A DNA stretch of 64,000 nt from Microscilla marina ATCC 23134. Lineage in GTDB: Bacteria > Bacteroidota > Bacteroidia > Cytophagales > Microscillaceae. The notes beneath the pieces were generated by a model. That model saw nothing but the letters and a program-made list of their open reading frames with translations, had not been told where the DNA came from and did no database searches. The translations under genes and the position numbers were made by a program. Location: NCBI RefSeq assembly GCF_000169175.1, contig NZ_AAWS01000052.1, forward strand, positions 1 through 64,000, written 5' to 3'. The number at the start of each line of letters is the position of its first letter. Positions within the stretch are counted from its first letter, which is position 1. Shown one piece after another: positions 9,377-18,704 of this stretch.

Positions 9377-12300
9377 TTAGCGTAAAATTTTTAGCCAGCC
9401 TTTGTAACGTTTATCTGTTTTTTGGGGGTGTTTTAGATGGTAATAATACATGCCCGATGGAAGACCACCACCACTCCAGTTGTTTTTATAGTTACCCGTT
9501 TGGTATACCAGGCTTCCCCAGCGATTGTAAATCTCAAGGGCCCAACCTTTGTTGCTAATCCCTTCTATTACAAATTGATCGTTTTTGCTGTCATTGTTGG
9601 GAGTAATAATGTTAGGGATAAACAAATTATCAGTTTCAGGGTCGCATTCACGTACAGTTACCTTCACCCTGTCGCGGAATATACAGCTTGCCATATTTAC
9701 TTCTAAGAAATAATCACCAGCCTTGGTTACTGTAATCATAGAGGCAGTCGAGCCTGTACTCCAGTGATAGGTAAGCCCATCTACCGGAAGGTTGCCCAAG
9801 CCCAGCTCAGTACCAGCACAAATGGTGGTATCACTACCCAGGCTAAGGTAGACACTTGGTAGAAATACAAAAACAGAGTCACGGTTTTTACAGGTGTTTC
9901 TGGTGGCATCTACCCAGTACCAACCCGATTTGTTTATCTGTAGGGAATCAGCTGTAGAGCCATTGTTCCATACATAACTCACGCCAGCCTCTTTAGGGCT
10001 AACGTGTATGGTATATTTAGTAGCATTACAAACTATAGTATCAGCCCCCAGGCTAATAGAGGGCTGAGGTACATACTCTATATATACCGAGTCGCGTGTA
10101 TTACAGGTGCCATTGCTTATCTCTACCCAATAAGTGCCTGTTTGAGTGACTTGATAGTAAGGTTGAGTGCTGCCGTCGTGCCATAAATAACGAGTTGCTC
10201 CTTGCACAAAAGCATTGAGTAGCACAGTTTGTTGCCCACAGATGACCCGATCTCCTCCTAAACTAAAATCATTGCTGTATACCACTTTTACTGAATCGGT
10301 GGTTATACACCCATTGTTGTTTACCTGGACCCAATAAGTGCCTGAGCGAGTGACAGTATAGGTTGCCGATTGACTGCCGTCTTGCCACAAATAATTTACA
10401 TTGGCTAATGACGAAGTAGCATCCAGGCGAAGGGCTTCGCCTTGACACAAGAAGCGGTCATTGCCCAGGTTTACAGCAGGCGAAGTACCAAACGATACAT
10501 ACACCGAGTCGGTAATTTCAAAACTACAGCTAGAGTTAAAACTTACTTTTACCTTATACCAACCATCTTGGGTTACATGCTTAAACGACTTTGTGCTATT
10601 GTCGCCTGCCCAAAGGTAGGTCACCATAGACTGGTCTATGCCAGGGTGAAGCCCTTTTGTTGCGTCTATTACATAGTTGCTTTGGTCACATATTGTCTGA
10701 TTGGTACCCAAATCAAAAGCCGAAGCATTCAGGTAAGTTACTTTAATATCGTCGGTTACAATACAGCCCCCCACGGCGATAGTAGCGCTATAAGTGCCGG
10801 TAGCGTCTACTATAATGTTGCTACCAATCACACCCGTTGACCATACCGTGGCAGGGTTGCCCGATGTGAGCACTAAGGGCTGATTGCCACAAATTACGGT
10901 ATCTTGCCCCAGGTTTAAGCCGGGTGCGGCTACCAGGTTTACCTTTACTGTATCTCTGCGGCTACAGTTGCCCATCGTAATATCTACCCAATAAGTACCC
11001 GCATTTTGGGCAAAGAATATAGGGAGAGTAGAGCCATCTTGCCACCTATAAGTAGCGGGCAAAGGCTGACTTGCATCTAATGCTACGGGTTGATTTTGGC
11101 AAACGGTGGTATCTTTTGGAAACTTAATTTCCAGATAGTTGATCGTAATGGTATCATATACCGGGCAATCTCCCTGACGAACCTCTACCCAATATACCCC
11201 ACTTGTGTCGGCGGTGAGGGTAGGGGTAGTGTTGCCATTGCTCCATAAATAGCGAATGTCTGTACCTGTTACTCCTGTACTTAGCACCAAGGGTTGGGTG
11301 GGGTCGCACAAAGTAGTGTCATTGCCCAGGTCAATGGTTGGTTTGGGTACCATCGTAATGTTTACTGTGTCGGTCAAGGTACACCCCTGGTAAGTCATGG
11401 TGGCAATGATTTGCCCGCCAGGAGGCAATACCCTGATAGAGTCTCCTGTCTGTAGGGTGTTCCAGCTATAAGTAGCCCCTGAAATAACTGTTTGCGGGCT
11501 TACATACACTATAGCATCGTCACATACGGTTCTATCTCTGCCCAAGTCAAGGCTAGGAATCGTTACCTGGATAGACTTCATAGTTTTACAAGTATCATTA
11601 GACACCGTCACAGTATATACACCAGAGGTTTTTATTTCAATAAAAGAAGTATTAACCCCAGTGTTCCATTCATAAGTGTATTTTTTGCCAGCAACAAAAG
11701 CATCGACAATAAAAGGTTTGCCACTACATACTACAGTGTCTTTGCCAATATCTACTATGGGAGCATTGCTAAAGTCTAAAAAGGTAGAATCGGTCTGTAC
11801 ACAACCTTTATAACTAGCGGTTACCTTATACCACCCTTTTTGTTTGACTACAATTACTGAGTCAGTACTGCCATTGCTCCAGGCATAAGTAGCTCCTGGC
11901 AAACCCACATAGGCATCAAGCCTGGTAACGCTGTCTGCTGCACACGAAAATAAGGTGTCAGGCAGGTCTATAGGGCGTACAATGTTTACATCTATCGAGT
12001 CTCGCCTTTTGCATTTGCCTTTGGTAATATCTACCCAATAAGTCCCTGTATTTTGAATAAGGTTATAAGCGGTAGTATCGCCTGTAGACCAAAGATAAGT
12101 AACCGTAGTATCAGATTGTGAGGCGTCTAAAAAGACCATGTTTTGTGGGGGACATATTGTCGTATCCGGTGGAAACCCCGAACTGGGTGGTACTACGACT
12201 TCTACTTTTACCGAAGCAGTGGCAGTACAGCCTGCTCTTGAGGCAGTCAGCGTGTAACGACCAGTGGTTTTGGCAACAAATATAGAGTCGGTAGAGCCAT

Positions 12301-14323
12301 CGTGCCATAAGTAAGACTCCCAGGGACCATTTGCTCTGAGTATAACAGAGTCTCCCGGACAAATTTGTTGGTCGGGACCAAGCGTCAAAAAGTCACCCAA
12401 AAACCAAACCGTGTCTGTAGTAGCGCAAGGTTCTTCTCCTATGGTTAGTGCCACAAAATTATCGGTTGGCTTTACAAAGTAATAACATTTGTCTGAGCCA
12501 TCGTGCCATTTGTACTTGTCGCGGTGGGGACTAAACTGAAATTGACAGGCTTGATAAAAAGTGGGTATTTTATCACCATTGCAAGTATTGATATTAGGTC
12601 CTAAATCAAATTTGGGAGCATCATAAATGGTGATAAATCTTTTATAGGTATTTCTATAGCCCGATTTGTATACTACCCGAACCGAAACTTCATAAGTGCC
12701 AGGTTGGTGATATTTATGTTTAGGGTTTACCAAAGTAGAAGTGTTGTGTACACCAGAGGTAGGGTCACCAAAATCCCAAACAATAGATTGGACAAAGTTT
12801 GAGTCTGCAACTATAAACTTGGTTGAATCGCTATTGATACATAACGGATAGGCGGTGATAGCAGCACAGTCATTTACAAGAATACTTCTGATGGCTACTA
12901 GTAGTTCTTTGCCAAAACATTTGCGGTATAACTTTACCGTATATACTCCCGGAAACTGATAGGCATGGAAGGCAGGGTTTTTAATGCTTGCATTGCCCAG
13001 TGAATCTTTGCGGGGGTCACCAAAATCCCAGCGAACATCATCACTAATAAGCCCACTATACCCTTCTATAGTGGTTTCTTTGCCATTAAACTGAATGCTT
13101 GAGTTGATACAAAGAGATCGGGGAGGATCTTCTATGTCGACCTGAGGAATTTCTATCTTGCTAATGCCCATGTCGCATTCGCAAATAAACTGAGGAATAT
13201 TGGGTAAGCCAAACCTGCTTTTCTTGCCACCCAAACTCACAATATTATCCTGATACACCCCAAACTCATTGATGGCTCCCAAAAAGCCCGAATTATTTTT
13301 TGCGACATATATTTTTCGGTCAGGTCCCATCATCAAAGCCCCAAAACTATTGTTTTCGCCCAAGGTGCCATAGGTGTTGCTGGTGGCTATGCGCAATACA
13401 GCGGTAGGATTGAAGGGTGTTTTGCTCAAGTCAATTCTAAACAGGTTGCCACCGTGCCAGCCCGACACAAATAAATACTTGGCAGTGGTAGAAAACTCTA
13501 CCCCATACGCATTGGGTATTTTGTAAGTTCGTTCATGGCGAGTTACTCGTCCATTGCTATTGTTAAAGTTAAATACTTCTACCCGGTCGTTGGTAGTAGC
13601 AGTAGCACAGTTAGTAATGGCTACAGCCAACTTGTTGCAACGTACCTTCATATAACCTATGCTGCCACAAGTACCCACATGTTTAGAACCTACCACACTT
13701 ATGATAGGGTTGGCAGTATTTATTCCAGTAGAGTCAAGCGCAAAAGCAAAAAAACGATCACTATTGGCCTCGTGAGCCATTACCCAATAATCGTCCCCGT
13801 TGTTGTTGAGGGTAGCAGTGACTCGTTCGGTCATATTAGACCGCATAAGCACATTTTTTTGAATCACTTCTCCTAAACCATTATGGCGACTCATATCCAC
13901 TACCGAGTAAAACATGTCATTGCCCGAAACCCCCTGTGCTATAGTAAAAACATAGTATATGTGGGTGGTTTTAGGCTTAGGTAAAATCATTACCGACTGA
14001 GATGCACTGTTATTTCCTTTTAAGTCGGCACCATTGGTCATTACCTGGTGCAACTTGTTCCACACCTGTAGTCCATCAGTATAAAACTGTAAATTTCCAG
14101 CAGAATCTGCAATACTTGAGCAAGCTTCTATACTTTGCACTGCTCCATCCAGGCGTAGGGTTAGCCCTGAATAATCAGTGCTGTTTTTCTTGTCGAAACT
14201 AAACCCTGCGTTTTGCCCAAAATACCATACACTATATGGAGCGGGCTCTACCTGGGCATGTGTTCGAAAAACACAGCACACCAGCAGGCACAAGACGATG
14301 AGATAATTATGTAATGTTTTCAT
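9377..14323 (-). CDS. Giant surface protein with PKD domains, 14 Ig-like repeats and a T9SS type B (gliding-motility C-terminal) sorting domain
   Basis: A 1648-residue secreted protein. A signal peptide ends near RTHAQ (residue ~24). Residues ~27-390 look like a beta-propeller (WYFGQNAGFSF; repeated SG-W and F-V-G strands). Two PKD domains follow (each with WDFGDP). Then come 14 Ig-like repeats of ~75-80 residues, each opening with a (D/S)LGxDxxxC-type motif and carrying LW(S/H)(T/D)GST, SGTYWVEV and a second cysteine, so each probably has one disulfide. The last ~90 residues (IPNIITPNNDSKND, IYNRWGSLVYQT, GMYYYHL) are the CHU_C/type B sorting domain that directs export through T9SS. The gene starts 35 bases after the stop of the TonB receptor gene, so the two probably form one transcript. 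Likely an adhesin or cell-surface structural protein; its ligand is unknown. Confidence 0.9.
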   Translation of the reverse strand: MKTLHNYLIVLCLLVCCVFRTHAQVEPAPYSVWYFGQNAGFSFDKKNSTDYSGLTLRLDGAVQSIEACSSIADSAGNLQFYTDGLQVWNKLHQVMTNGADLKGNNSASQSVMILPKPKTTHIYYVFTIAQGVSGNDMFYSVVDMSRHNGLGEVIQKNVLMRSNMTERVTATLNNNGDDYWVMAHEANSDRFFAFALDSTGINTANPIISVVGSKHVGTCGSIGYMKVRCNKLAVAITNCATATTNDRVEVFNFNNSNGRVTRHERTYKIPNAYGVEFSTTAKYLFVSGWHGGNLFRIDLSKTPFNPTAVLRIATSNTYGTLGENNSFGALMMGPDRKIYVAKNNSGFLGAINEFGVYQDNIVSLGGKKSRFGLPNIPQFICECDMGISKIEIPQVDIEDPPRSLCINSSIQFNGKETTIEGYSGLISDDVRWDFGDPRKDSLGNASIKNPAFHAYQFPGVYTVKLYRKCFGKELLVAIRSILVNDCAAITAYPLCINSDSTKFIVADSNFVQSIVWDFGDPTSGVHNTSTLVNPKHKYHQPGTYEVSVRVVYKSGYRNTYKRFITIYDAPKFDLGPNINTCNGDKIPTFYQACQFQFSPHRDKYKWHDGSDKCYYFVKPTDNFVALTIGEEPCATTDTVWFLGDFLTLGPDQQICPGDSVILRANGPWESYLWHDGSTDSIFVAKTTGRYTLTASRAGCTATASVKVEVVVPPSSGFPPDTTICPPQNMVFLDASQSDTTVTYLWSTGDTTAYNLIQNTGTYWVDITKGKCKRRDSIDVNIVRPIDLPDTLFSCAADSVTRLDAYVGLPGATYAWSNGSTDSVIVVKQKGWYKVTASYKGCVQTDSTFLDFSNAPIVDIGKDTVVCSGKPFIVDAFVAGKKYTYEWNTGVNTSFIEIKTSGVYTVTVSNDTCKTMKSIQVTIPSLDLGRDRTVCDDAIVYVSPQTVISGATYSWNTLQTGDSIRVLPPGGQIIATMTYQGCTLTDTVNITMVPKPTIDLGNDTTLCDPTQPLVLSTGVTGTDIRYLWSNGNTTPTLTADTSGVYWVEVRQGDCPVYDTITINYLEIKFPKDTTVCQNQPVALDASQPLPATYRWQDGSTLPIFFAQNAGTYWVDITMGNCSRRDTVKVNLVAAPGLNLGQDTVICGNQPLVLTSGNPATVWSTGVIGSNIIVDATGTYSATIAVGGCIVTDDIKVTYLNASAFDLGTNQTICDQSNYVIDATKGLHPGIDQSMVTYLWAGDNSTKSFKHVTQDGWYKVKVSFNSSCSFEITDSVYVSFGTSPAVNLGNDRFLCQGEALRLDATSSLANVNYLWQDGSQSATYTVTRSGTYWVQVNNNGCITTDSVKVVYSNDFSLGGDRVICGQQTVLLNAFVQGATRYLWHDGSTQPYYQVTQTGTYWVEISNGTCNTRDSVYIEYVPQPSISLGADTIVCNATKYTIHVSPKEAGVSYVWNNGSTADSLQINKSGWYWVDATRNTCKNRDSVFVFLPSVYLSLGSDTTICAGTELGLGNLPVDGLTYHWSTGSTASMITVTKAGDYFLEVNMASCIFRDRVKVTVRECDPETDNLFIPNIITPNNDSKNDQFVIEGISNKGWALEIYNRWGSLVYQTGNYKNNWSGGGLPSGMYYYHLKHPQKTDKRYKGWLKILR

Positions 14324-14358
14324 TTTTATGATAGGGAATGTAGCGTAATTGAAAGTGT

Positions 14359-16902
14359 TTATAGGGTTAGGTTAAGTTTGAGACCAAATACTAAAGGTTC
14401 TTCTATAAATTTAAGCCTTTGGGGAGAGTAGATAAAACTTACCACTTTATCTACAGCAACACCAAATTGTGCAAGTTGTGGGTCGGCTTCGTGTGCCTGT
14501 AGCCCATCATCATAGGTGTATCGGCGCCCCTTGTTGTTGCTCCACAAATTGAGCACATAGGCTGAAATAACAATGTTGTCACTAATTTTTAAAGAAGCCG
14601 ATATATCCAGCCTTGCATCCATATTATAAGGGTTTTGTTGCAAAAAGACCTGCTTAAGTGCCCTGATTTCTTCCAGTTCCTGGGGTGACTCAGCCACGGT
14701 TTCAAGCTCATCAAATGCTGGATACACCCTTTCGTTAAGGTCTTTTTGAGCATAGGCATAGTCCCACATGGCTCTAAAATTAGCCTGTACAGTGGCGCGG
14801 TTGTTAAAGAACTTATACCTTATCCATAGCTTAGCTATTTGGTTGGGGTTATTATTAAAAAAAGTGGTTTGTACATGCAGCGAGTCTGCGTAATTTCCTG
14901 GAAAATAAGTAGGTGCTTCAATAGGCATTACTTTAGAGTAGTTGGCGCCTATGTTAAAGCTTTTAGAGGTATAATTTGCTTCCAGTTCTATGCCTCGGTA
15001 GGTGGTTTTACCTATTGGTCTAAAATATTGCAGGTTTTGTCTGGTATGCAGGTTAGAGAGCTCTACCTGGTTTTGGTAGGCTTGCACCGCAAAACGCCAA
15101 TGGTAGGTAGGCGTAAACTGATAGTTGAACGATACGCCATCAAACCGCTCAGGTGAAGCCAGGTTGTCATAACTATAGGTGGCATACAGTTGCTCTTCGG
15201 TTCCCAGGCGGTGGGCAATTTGGCGGCTCAACTGTAGCGAGTGTTGATGATTAATCGGAAAACTCAAGGCAAAGCGATGATTCCAGGCAGTTTTGCTATA
15301 GGCGTGGTTAGTCAAGCGTGACATAGCCGTAAAGTTAACCCATTTGGCAGGCGAAAGACTTAATTCAGAAAATGCCTCAGTTTGGTAACTATACCAGCCA
15401 TTGCCTATAAACCCCTCAGAAAAAGTGGAAGGGGTAAAGCCGCCTTGCTGTGCAGAAAACCCTATCACTTTAGACTTGTTTGAGTTTACAAAAGCCCCTT
15501 CTTCGCCTACTCTGAGTTCATTGGCAAAATCTCCCCAACCTATGCCAATGGTACGGTGCGTATATTCAGTACCCAAGGTGATTTGTCCAATCGGGAAAGC
15601 ATAGGTACCACTTAGCCTCAAGTTGAGCGTGGTTTCACTAAAGTTATGTTTTTTGTAGATAGGGTCGTCAATATCGCTCAATCGTTTCCGGGTGTTTTCA
15701 GGCACTGTAGTGTTAAATGTAAACATTGTATCCCGACGATTTTCATAATCCTGGGTGTTCCAGCTTACCTGTGAGTTTATGATGTAACCTTTGTTCGACG
15801 AGGAGTCTATATAGTTCCATTGTCGCCCCAACGATACCGTAAATTGTCGGGTTTGGAAGGCCTTCAGGTTCACCAATTCATTGGCGTACTCGCGTGAATA
15901 AGCATACACTGGGAAACCGTTGACATCGGTAGTGACTGAGTCTATCACCATACCGGTTTGTTGCAATGTTTGGGTGGCGGTGCCCCCTACTGTACCTCCA
16001 GCAGAAGTATACCTAAGCCTTAGGTTCCATTTTTTTCTAAACCTCAAGTGAGCCGCCAGTTTCAGTTGTGGGGCATTATTATAATCATTATAAAAAGCTA
16101 AAGGCGTTTTGTCAAATGGCGCTACTCTAAAGTCTTGCCCAAGGTAACCAAACTCAATATGCTCACCATTCAGGTTGTTGGAAAAAGCCTTGGGCGAATA
16201 TCCGGCAGTTTTGCGCCAGCTGCCAAAAAAACTAAAGTCTAAATCATCGTTAGATACGCGGTGACTAAAGTTACCCCCCATGCTATTATAACTGCTCATA
16301 AATGCACCATTGATGTTTGTTTGTTTTTTGCTGCCATTGGCTGCTTTGGTGCTAATAAGAATGACCCCTGCTACAGCACCAGTGCCATAACGTGCCGCTG
16401 CTGCACCTCGAATGACCTCTATTTGGGCTATATCGTCCAAGTCCCAGTTTTCGAGTTCATTCATGGCTCCACTGTGGGTTTGCTGATTTACGTTTACCCC
16501 GTCTACCAATACCTGATAGCGTAAATTGCGCGATGCTATCCAGCCTTGCATGCCTATTACCTTGCCGCTTTCAGCGTTGAGCCAGTAAGCGCCTGGAACA
16601 TACACTTCCAGCAAGTCTAACAAGTTGCGAGCAGGAGCAAGGGCTATGTCTTCAGCTGTAATGATGGTGGCGCCTAAGGAGGTGCTGCTTTTCTGAAAAC
16701 CAAACGTGTGACGGTTGTTACGGTTTCGGCTCCACTTTTTCCACATGTTACTGTTAGGCAACACATATTTTGGTGGTGTGTAGGTAGTACTTTTATTATT
16801 TAAAAAATCTTCTTCATTGCAATCCTTTAACTCAGTGATAGTTTGCGCAAAACCGGTGGCTGTTATAAAAATCAACCCTACAATGCCTAATACTTTCTTC
16901 AT
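14359..16902 (-). CDS. TonB-dependent outer-membrane receptor
   Basis: An 847-residue protein with signal peptide (cleavage after TGFAQ, ~residue 20). A plug domain spans ~75-195 (GATIITAEDI, LDLLEVYVPGAYW, YQVLVDGVNV, IEVIRGAAAARYGTGAVAGV), followed by a long C-terminal barrel ending in the aromatic strand FGLKLNLTL. No carboxypeptidase-like N-terminal domain and no SusD partner gene are present, so this is not a typical Sus-type glycan locus; substrate could be a siderophore, cobalamin or peptide. The downstream gene is the T9SS type B protein, 35 bases away. A perfect 8-bp inverted repeat 42 bases upstream may be an operator. Confidence 0.9.
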   Translation of the reverse strand: MKKVLGIVGLIFITATGFAQTITELKDCNEEDFLNNKSTTYTPPKYVLPNSNMWKKWSRNRNNRHTFGFQKSSTSLGATIITAEDIALAPARNLLDLLEVYVPGAYWLNAESGKVIGMQGWIASRNLRYQVLVDGVNVNQQTHSGAMNELENWDLDDIAQIEVIRGAAAARYGTGAVAGVILISTKAANGSKKQTNINGAFMSSYNSMGGNFSHRVSNDDLDFSFFGSWRKTAGYSPKAFSNNLNGEHIEFGYLGQDFRVAPFDKTPLAFYNDYNNAPQLKLAAHLRFRKKWNLRLRYTSAGGTVGGTATQTLQQTGMVIDSVTTDVNGFPVYAYSREYANELVNLKAFQTRQFTVSLGRQWNYIDSSSNKGYIINSQVSWNTQDYENRRDTMFTFNTTVPENTRKRLSDIDDPIYKKHNFSETTLNLRLSGTYAFPIGQITLGTEYTHRTIGIGWGDFANELRVGEEGAFVNSNKSKVIGFSAQQGGFTPSTFSEGFIGNGWYSYQTEAFSELSLSPAKWVNFTAMSRLTNHAYSKTAWNHRFALSFPINHQHSLQLSRQIAHRLGTEEQLYATYSYDNLASPERFDGVSFNYQFTPTYHWRFAVQAYQNQVELSNLHTRQNLQYFRPIGKTTYRGIELEANYTSKSFNIGANYSKVMPIEAPTYFPGNYADSLHVQTTFFNNNPNQIAKLWIRYKFFNNRATVQANFRAMWDYAYAQKDLNERVYPAFDELETVAESPQELEEIRALKQVFLQQNPYNMDARLDISASLKISDNIVISAYVLNLWSNNKGRRYTYDDGLQAHEADPQLAQFGVAVDKVVSFIYSPQRLKFIEEPLVFGLKLNLTL

Positions 16903-16943
16903 TATGTATGCGATTATTTATGGATAGTTTTAAAGTGGTAATG

Positions 16944-16965
16944 TCATGAAATTTCCTTTTCATGA
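16944..16965 (-). promoter_or_regulatory. Perfect inverted repeat upstream of TonB receptor, candidate operator
   Basis: TCATGAAA, 6 bases, TTTCATGA: perfect 8-bp arms, 42-63 bases upstream of the receptor ATG at 16902. Position and symmetry fit a dimeric regulator site or a leader hairpin; the regulator is unknown. Confidence 0.4.
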
Positions 16966-17252
16966 ATACCTAAATTTTGCCCGATGTTGGACATTTTACA
17001 GAAGATATTTTTGTTTTTGCCTGTTTTTGATGAGTTCCAATGGTGTTTCGGGGGCGTAAAATGAGTGCTCAAAGGTTGTTTTGGGGTGATCATGTTTGAA
17101 GTATACTATTTTTTATGACCTGATATTAAAATGTTGAAGCGGCAAATTAAGGCATAAAGGGGATAAATGCTTGGACATATATTGAAAATAGTGAACTATA
17201 TCAGTAGTTCAGGCTTGGTGATAAAGGTATCTGTGTTTTAACCGAATGGATT

Positions 17253-17285
17253 TATTTCAATATCAAAAGATTTGATATTGAAATA
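17253..17285. repeat. Perfect 15-bp inverted repeat with 3-base loop
   Basis: TATTTCAATATCAAA, loop AGA, then the exact complement. No adjacent T-run on either strand and no gene ending nearby, so it is not an ordinary terminator. It may be a cruciform or binding site between the divergent genes, or the relic of a small element. Confidence 0.6.
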
Positions 17286-17572
17286 GTAGTTTTCAGCCAG
17301 TGAATTTATGTGAGTTTCTCCAGGATGGAGATGCCATTTGCGAGCGTATTTGCTTCTTTTTTGTTGTTGAAAGGAGGATAAATAAAGATGCTAATTTTAT
17401 GATCATTAGTAAGTTTTTGAGAGATGTTTTTTGCAATAAATATTAAAAATATTTTAAACCTGTATGGGTATATAATTAATTGATAGTCAGATTTTTAATC
17501 TTTGTGTTTTTAACAAAAAAAACGATTCAAACATCTGCCAATATTACCTTAGCTTTACCTCTGTTATCTTCG

Positions 17573-17580
17573 TATATTTG
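17573..17580 (+). promoter_or_regulatory. Candidate Bacteroidota promoter for the coiled-coil genes
   Basis: TATATTTG is an exact TAnnTTTG match 63 bases upstream of the ATG at 17643; TTAG sits 20 bases upstream of it as a weak -33 element. Confidence 0.45.
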
Positions 17581-17642
17581 TATATACACAATGAGTTAAT
17601 CATTCATCAATTACTTCATTTTACTAATTTAAAAATAACCGT

Positions 17643-18641
17643 ATGAATAACACGATTCAGTCAAAAGAAGAGGTAATGCGTTCTTTTGAAAATTTACTGG
17701 CAGAGCGTAAAGCATTGATGGCAAAAATTGTCACAAAGGAAGAAGCTGCCAAAAAAGAGGAAAACAAAGAGTTGGTAGCTGTAGCATCCAATTATACCTC
17801 AAATGCCATTGTTACCGGGTTGGCAGAACTCCAGTTGTCATTGGGTACTTCGGTAGAGAGTTTGGCATTACAACTCCAACATGAACTGACCAAACTAGAA
17901 GAACTGAAAGCTGCCATTAAGGTTGAGAAAGAAACCCTTAAAAATGTAAAAGATACCAAGGTAGCCGCTGATGCTTTGCACATTTTAAAGCAAGAGCAAG
18001 AGGCACAAAGTAAAGCCTTTGAGGAAAACTCTGCTTTACAATACAAAAAACTGGAAGAGGACATTACAGAGCAAAACTACCTTTGGGAAAAAGAGCAAAG
18101 AGTGTTTGAGTTGTCGGTAAAGGAGTATGCCGAAAGCTTGGAAAAAGCGCGACAAAAAGAGTTGGCAGATTATGACTATGAGTTGGAGCGAACCTATAAA
18201 ATTGAAGCAGATGAATTTGCCGATACCAAAAAGTACCTTGAGAGAGATTTGACTGCACGACAAAAAGAAAAAGATAAAGACTGGGCAAGTCGCCGCAAGG
18301 TATTGAAAGAAAACGAAGGTAAACTTCAGAAGTATAAACAAAGGGTGGATAATTTTGAAACCGAATTGAAAGAAGAAGTAAATAAAGCGCGTGAAACTGC
18401 CATCAAAGAAGCTTCTCGCAAAGCAAAAGTTGCCGCAGCACTGAAAGCAAAAGAAGCCGAAGGAAGCAAAAAAGTGTATGAAATGCAGGTTCAATCTCTG
18501 GAAAATACGATTGAGAAAAACAAGGAGCAAATAGAAAAGCTGGCGGCTGAATTGAAAGAAGCCTTGACTCAAGTACAAAGTTTATCTTTGACTGCATTAG
18601 AAAATACCGTGAAAAATGGTAAAAACAAATCAAATGCTTAA
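17643..18641 (+). CDS. Coiled-coil protein, paralogue 1
   Basis: A 332-residue, highly charged protein with no signal peptide or membrane segment. Residues ~60-320 are almost wholly heptad-like (E/K/L/A-rich). It is a paralogue of the next gene: both carry a W-KEQ segment in mid-protein, a YELER-type block (residue ~180), a D-W/A-W block (~213) and a C-terminal pattern LE(N/D)TI followed by L---L--AL-Q-QxL. A rigid filament-like or scaffold role is inferred from the fold only. It is followed after 63 bases by its paralogue with no terminator between, so they share a transcript. I recognise no named family; proteins with the same C-terminal pattern occur, from memory, in filamentous cyanobacteria. 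Confidence 0.8.
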   Translation: MNNTIQSKEEVMRSFENLLAERKALMAKIVTKEEAAKKEENKELVAVASNYTSNAIVTGLAELQLSLGTSVESLALQLQHELTKLEELKAAIKVEKETLKNVKDTKVAADALHILKQEQEAQSKAFEENSALQYKKLEEDITEQNYLWEKEQRVFELSVKEYAESLEKARQKELADYDYELERTYKIEADEFADTKKYLERDLTARQKEKDKDWASRRKVLKENEGKLQKYKQRVDNFETELKEEVNKARETAIKEASRKAKVAAALKAKEAEGSKKVYEMQVQSLENTIEKNKEQIEKLAAELKEALTQVQSLSLTALENTVKNGKNKSNA

Positions 18642-18704
18642 TAGCCAGTGATTTGTGAAATTAAATTTGACCAATTAATAAACTTTCTAAAAAATAAATA
18701 ACAC

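Larger units (their letters stand above)
16903..17642. other. 740-bp divergent intergenic region
   Basis: Lies between the TonB receptor start (minus) and the first coiled-coil gene (plus). It holds two palindromes and one good promoter box, listed separately; no further gene was seen. Confidence 0.6.

Noticed and set aside
18036-18578. 180-residue minus frame rich in F and L
   Set aside because: Antisense of a K/E-rich coiled coil always gives F/L-rich open frames; no independent coding signal.
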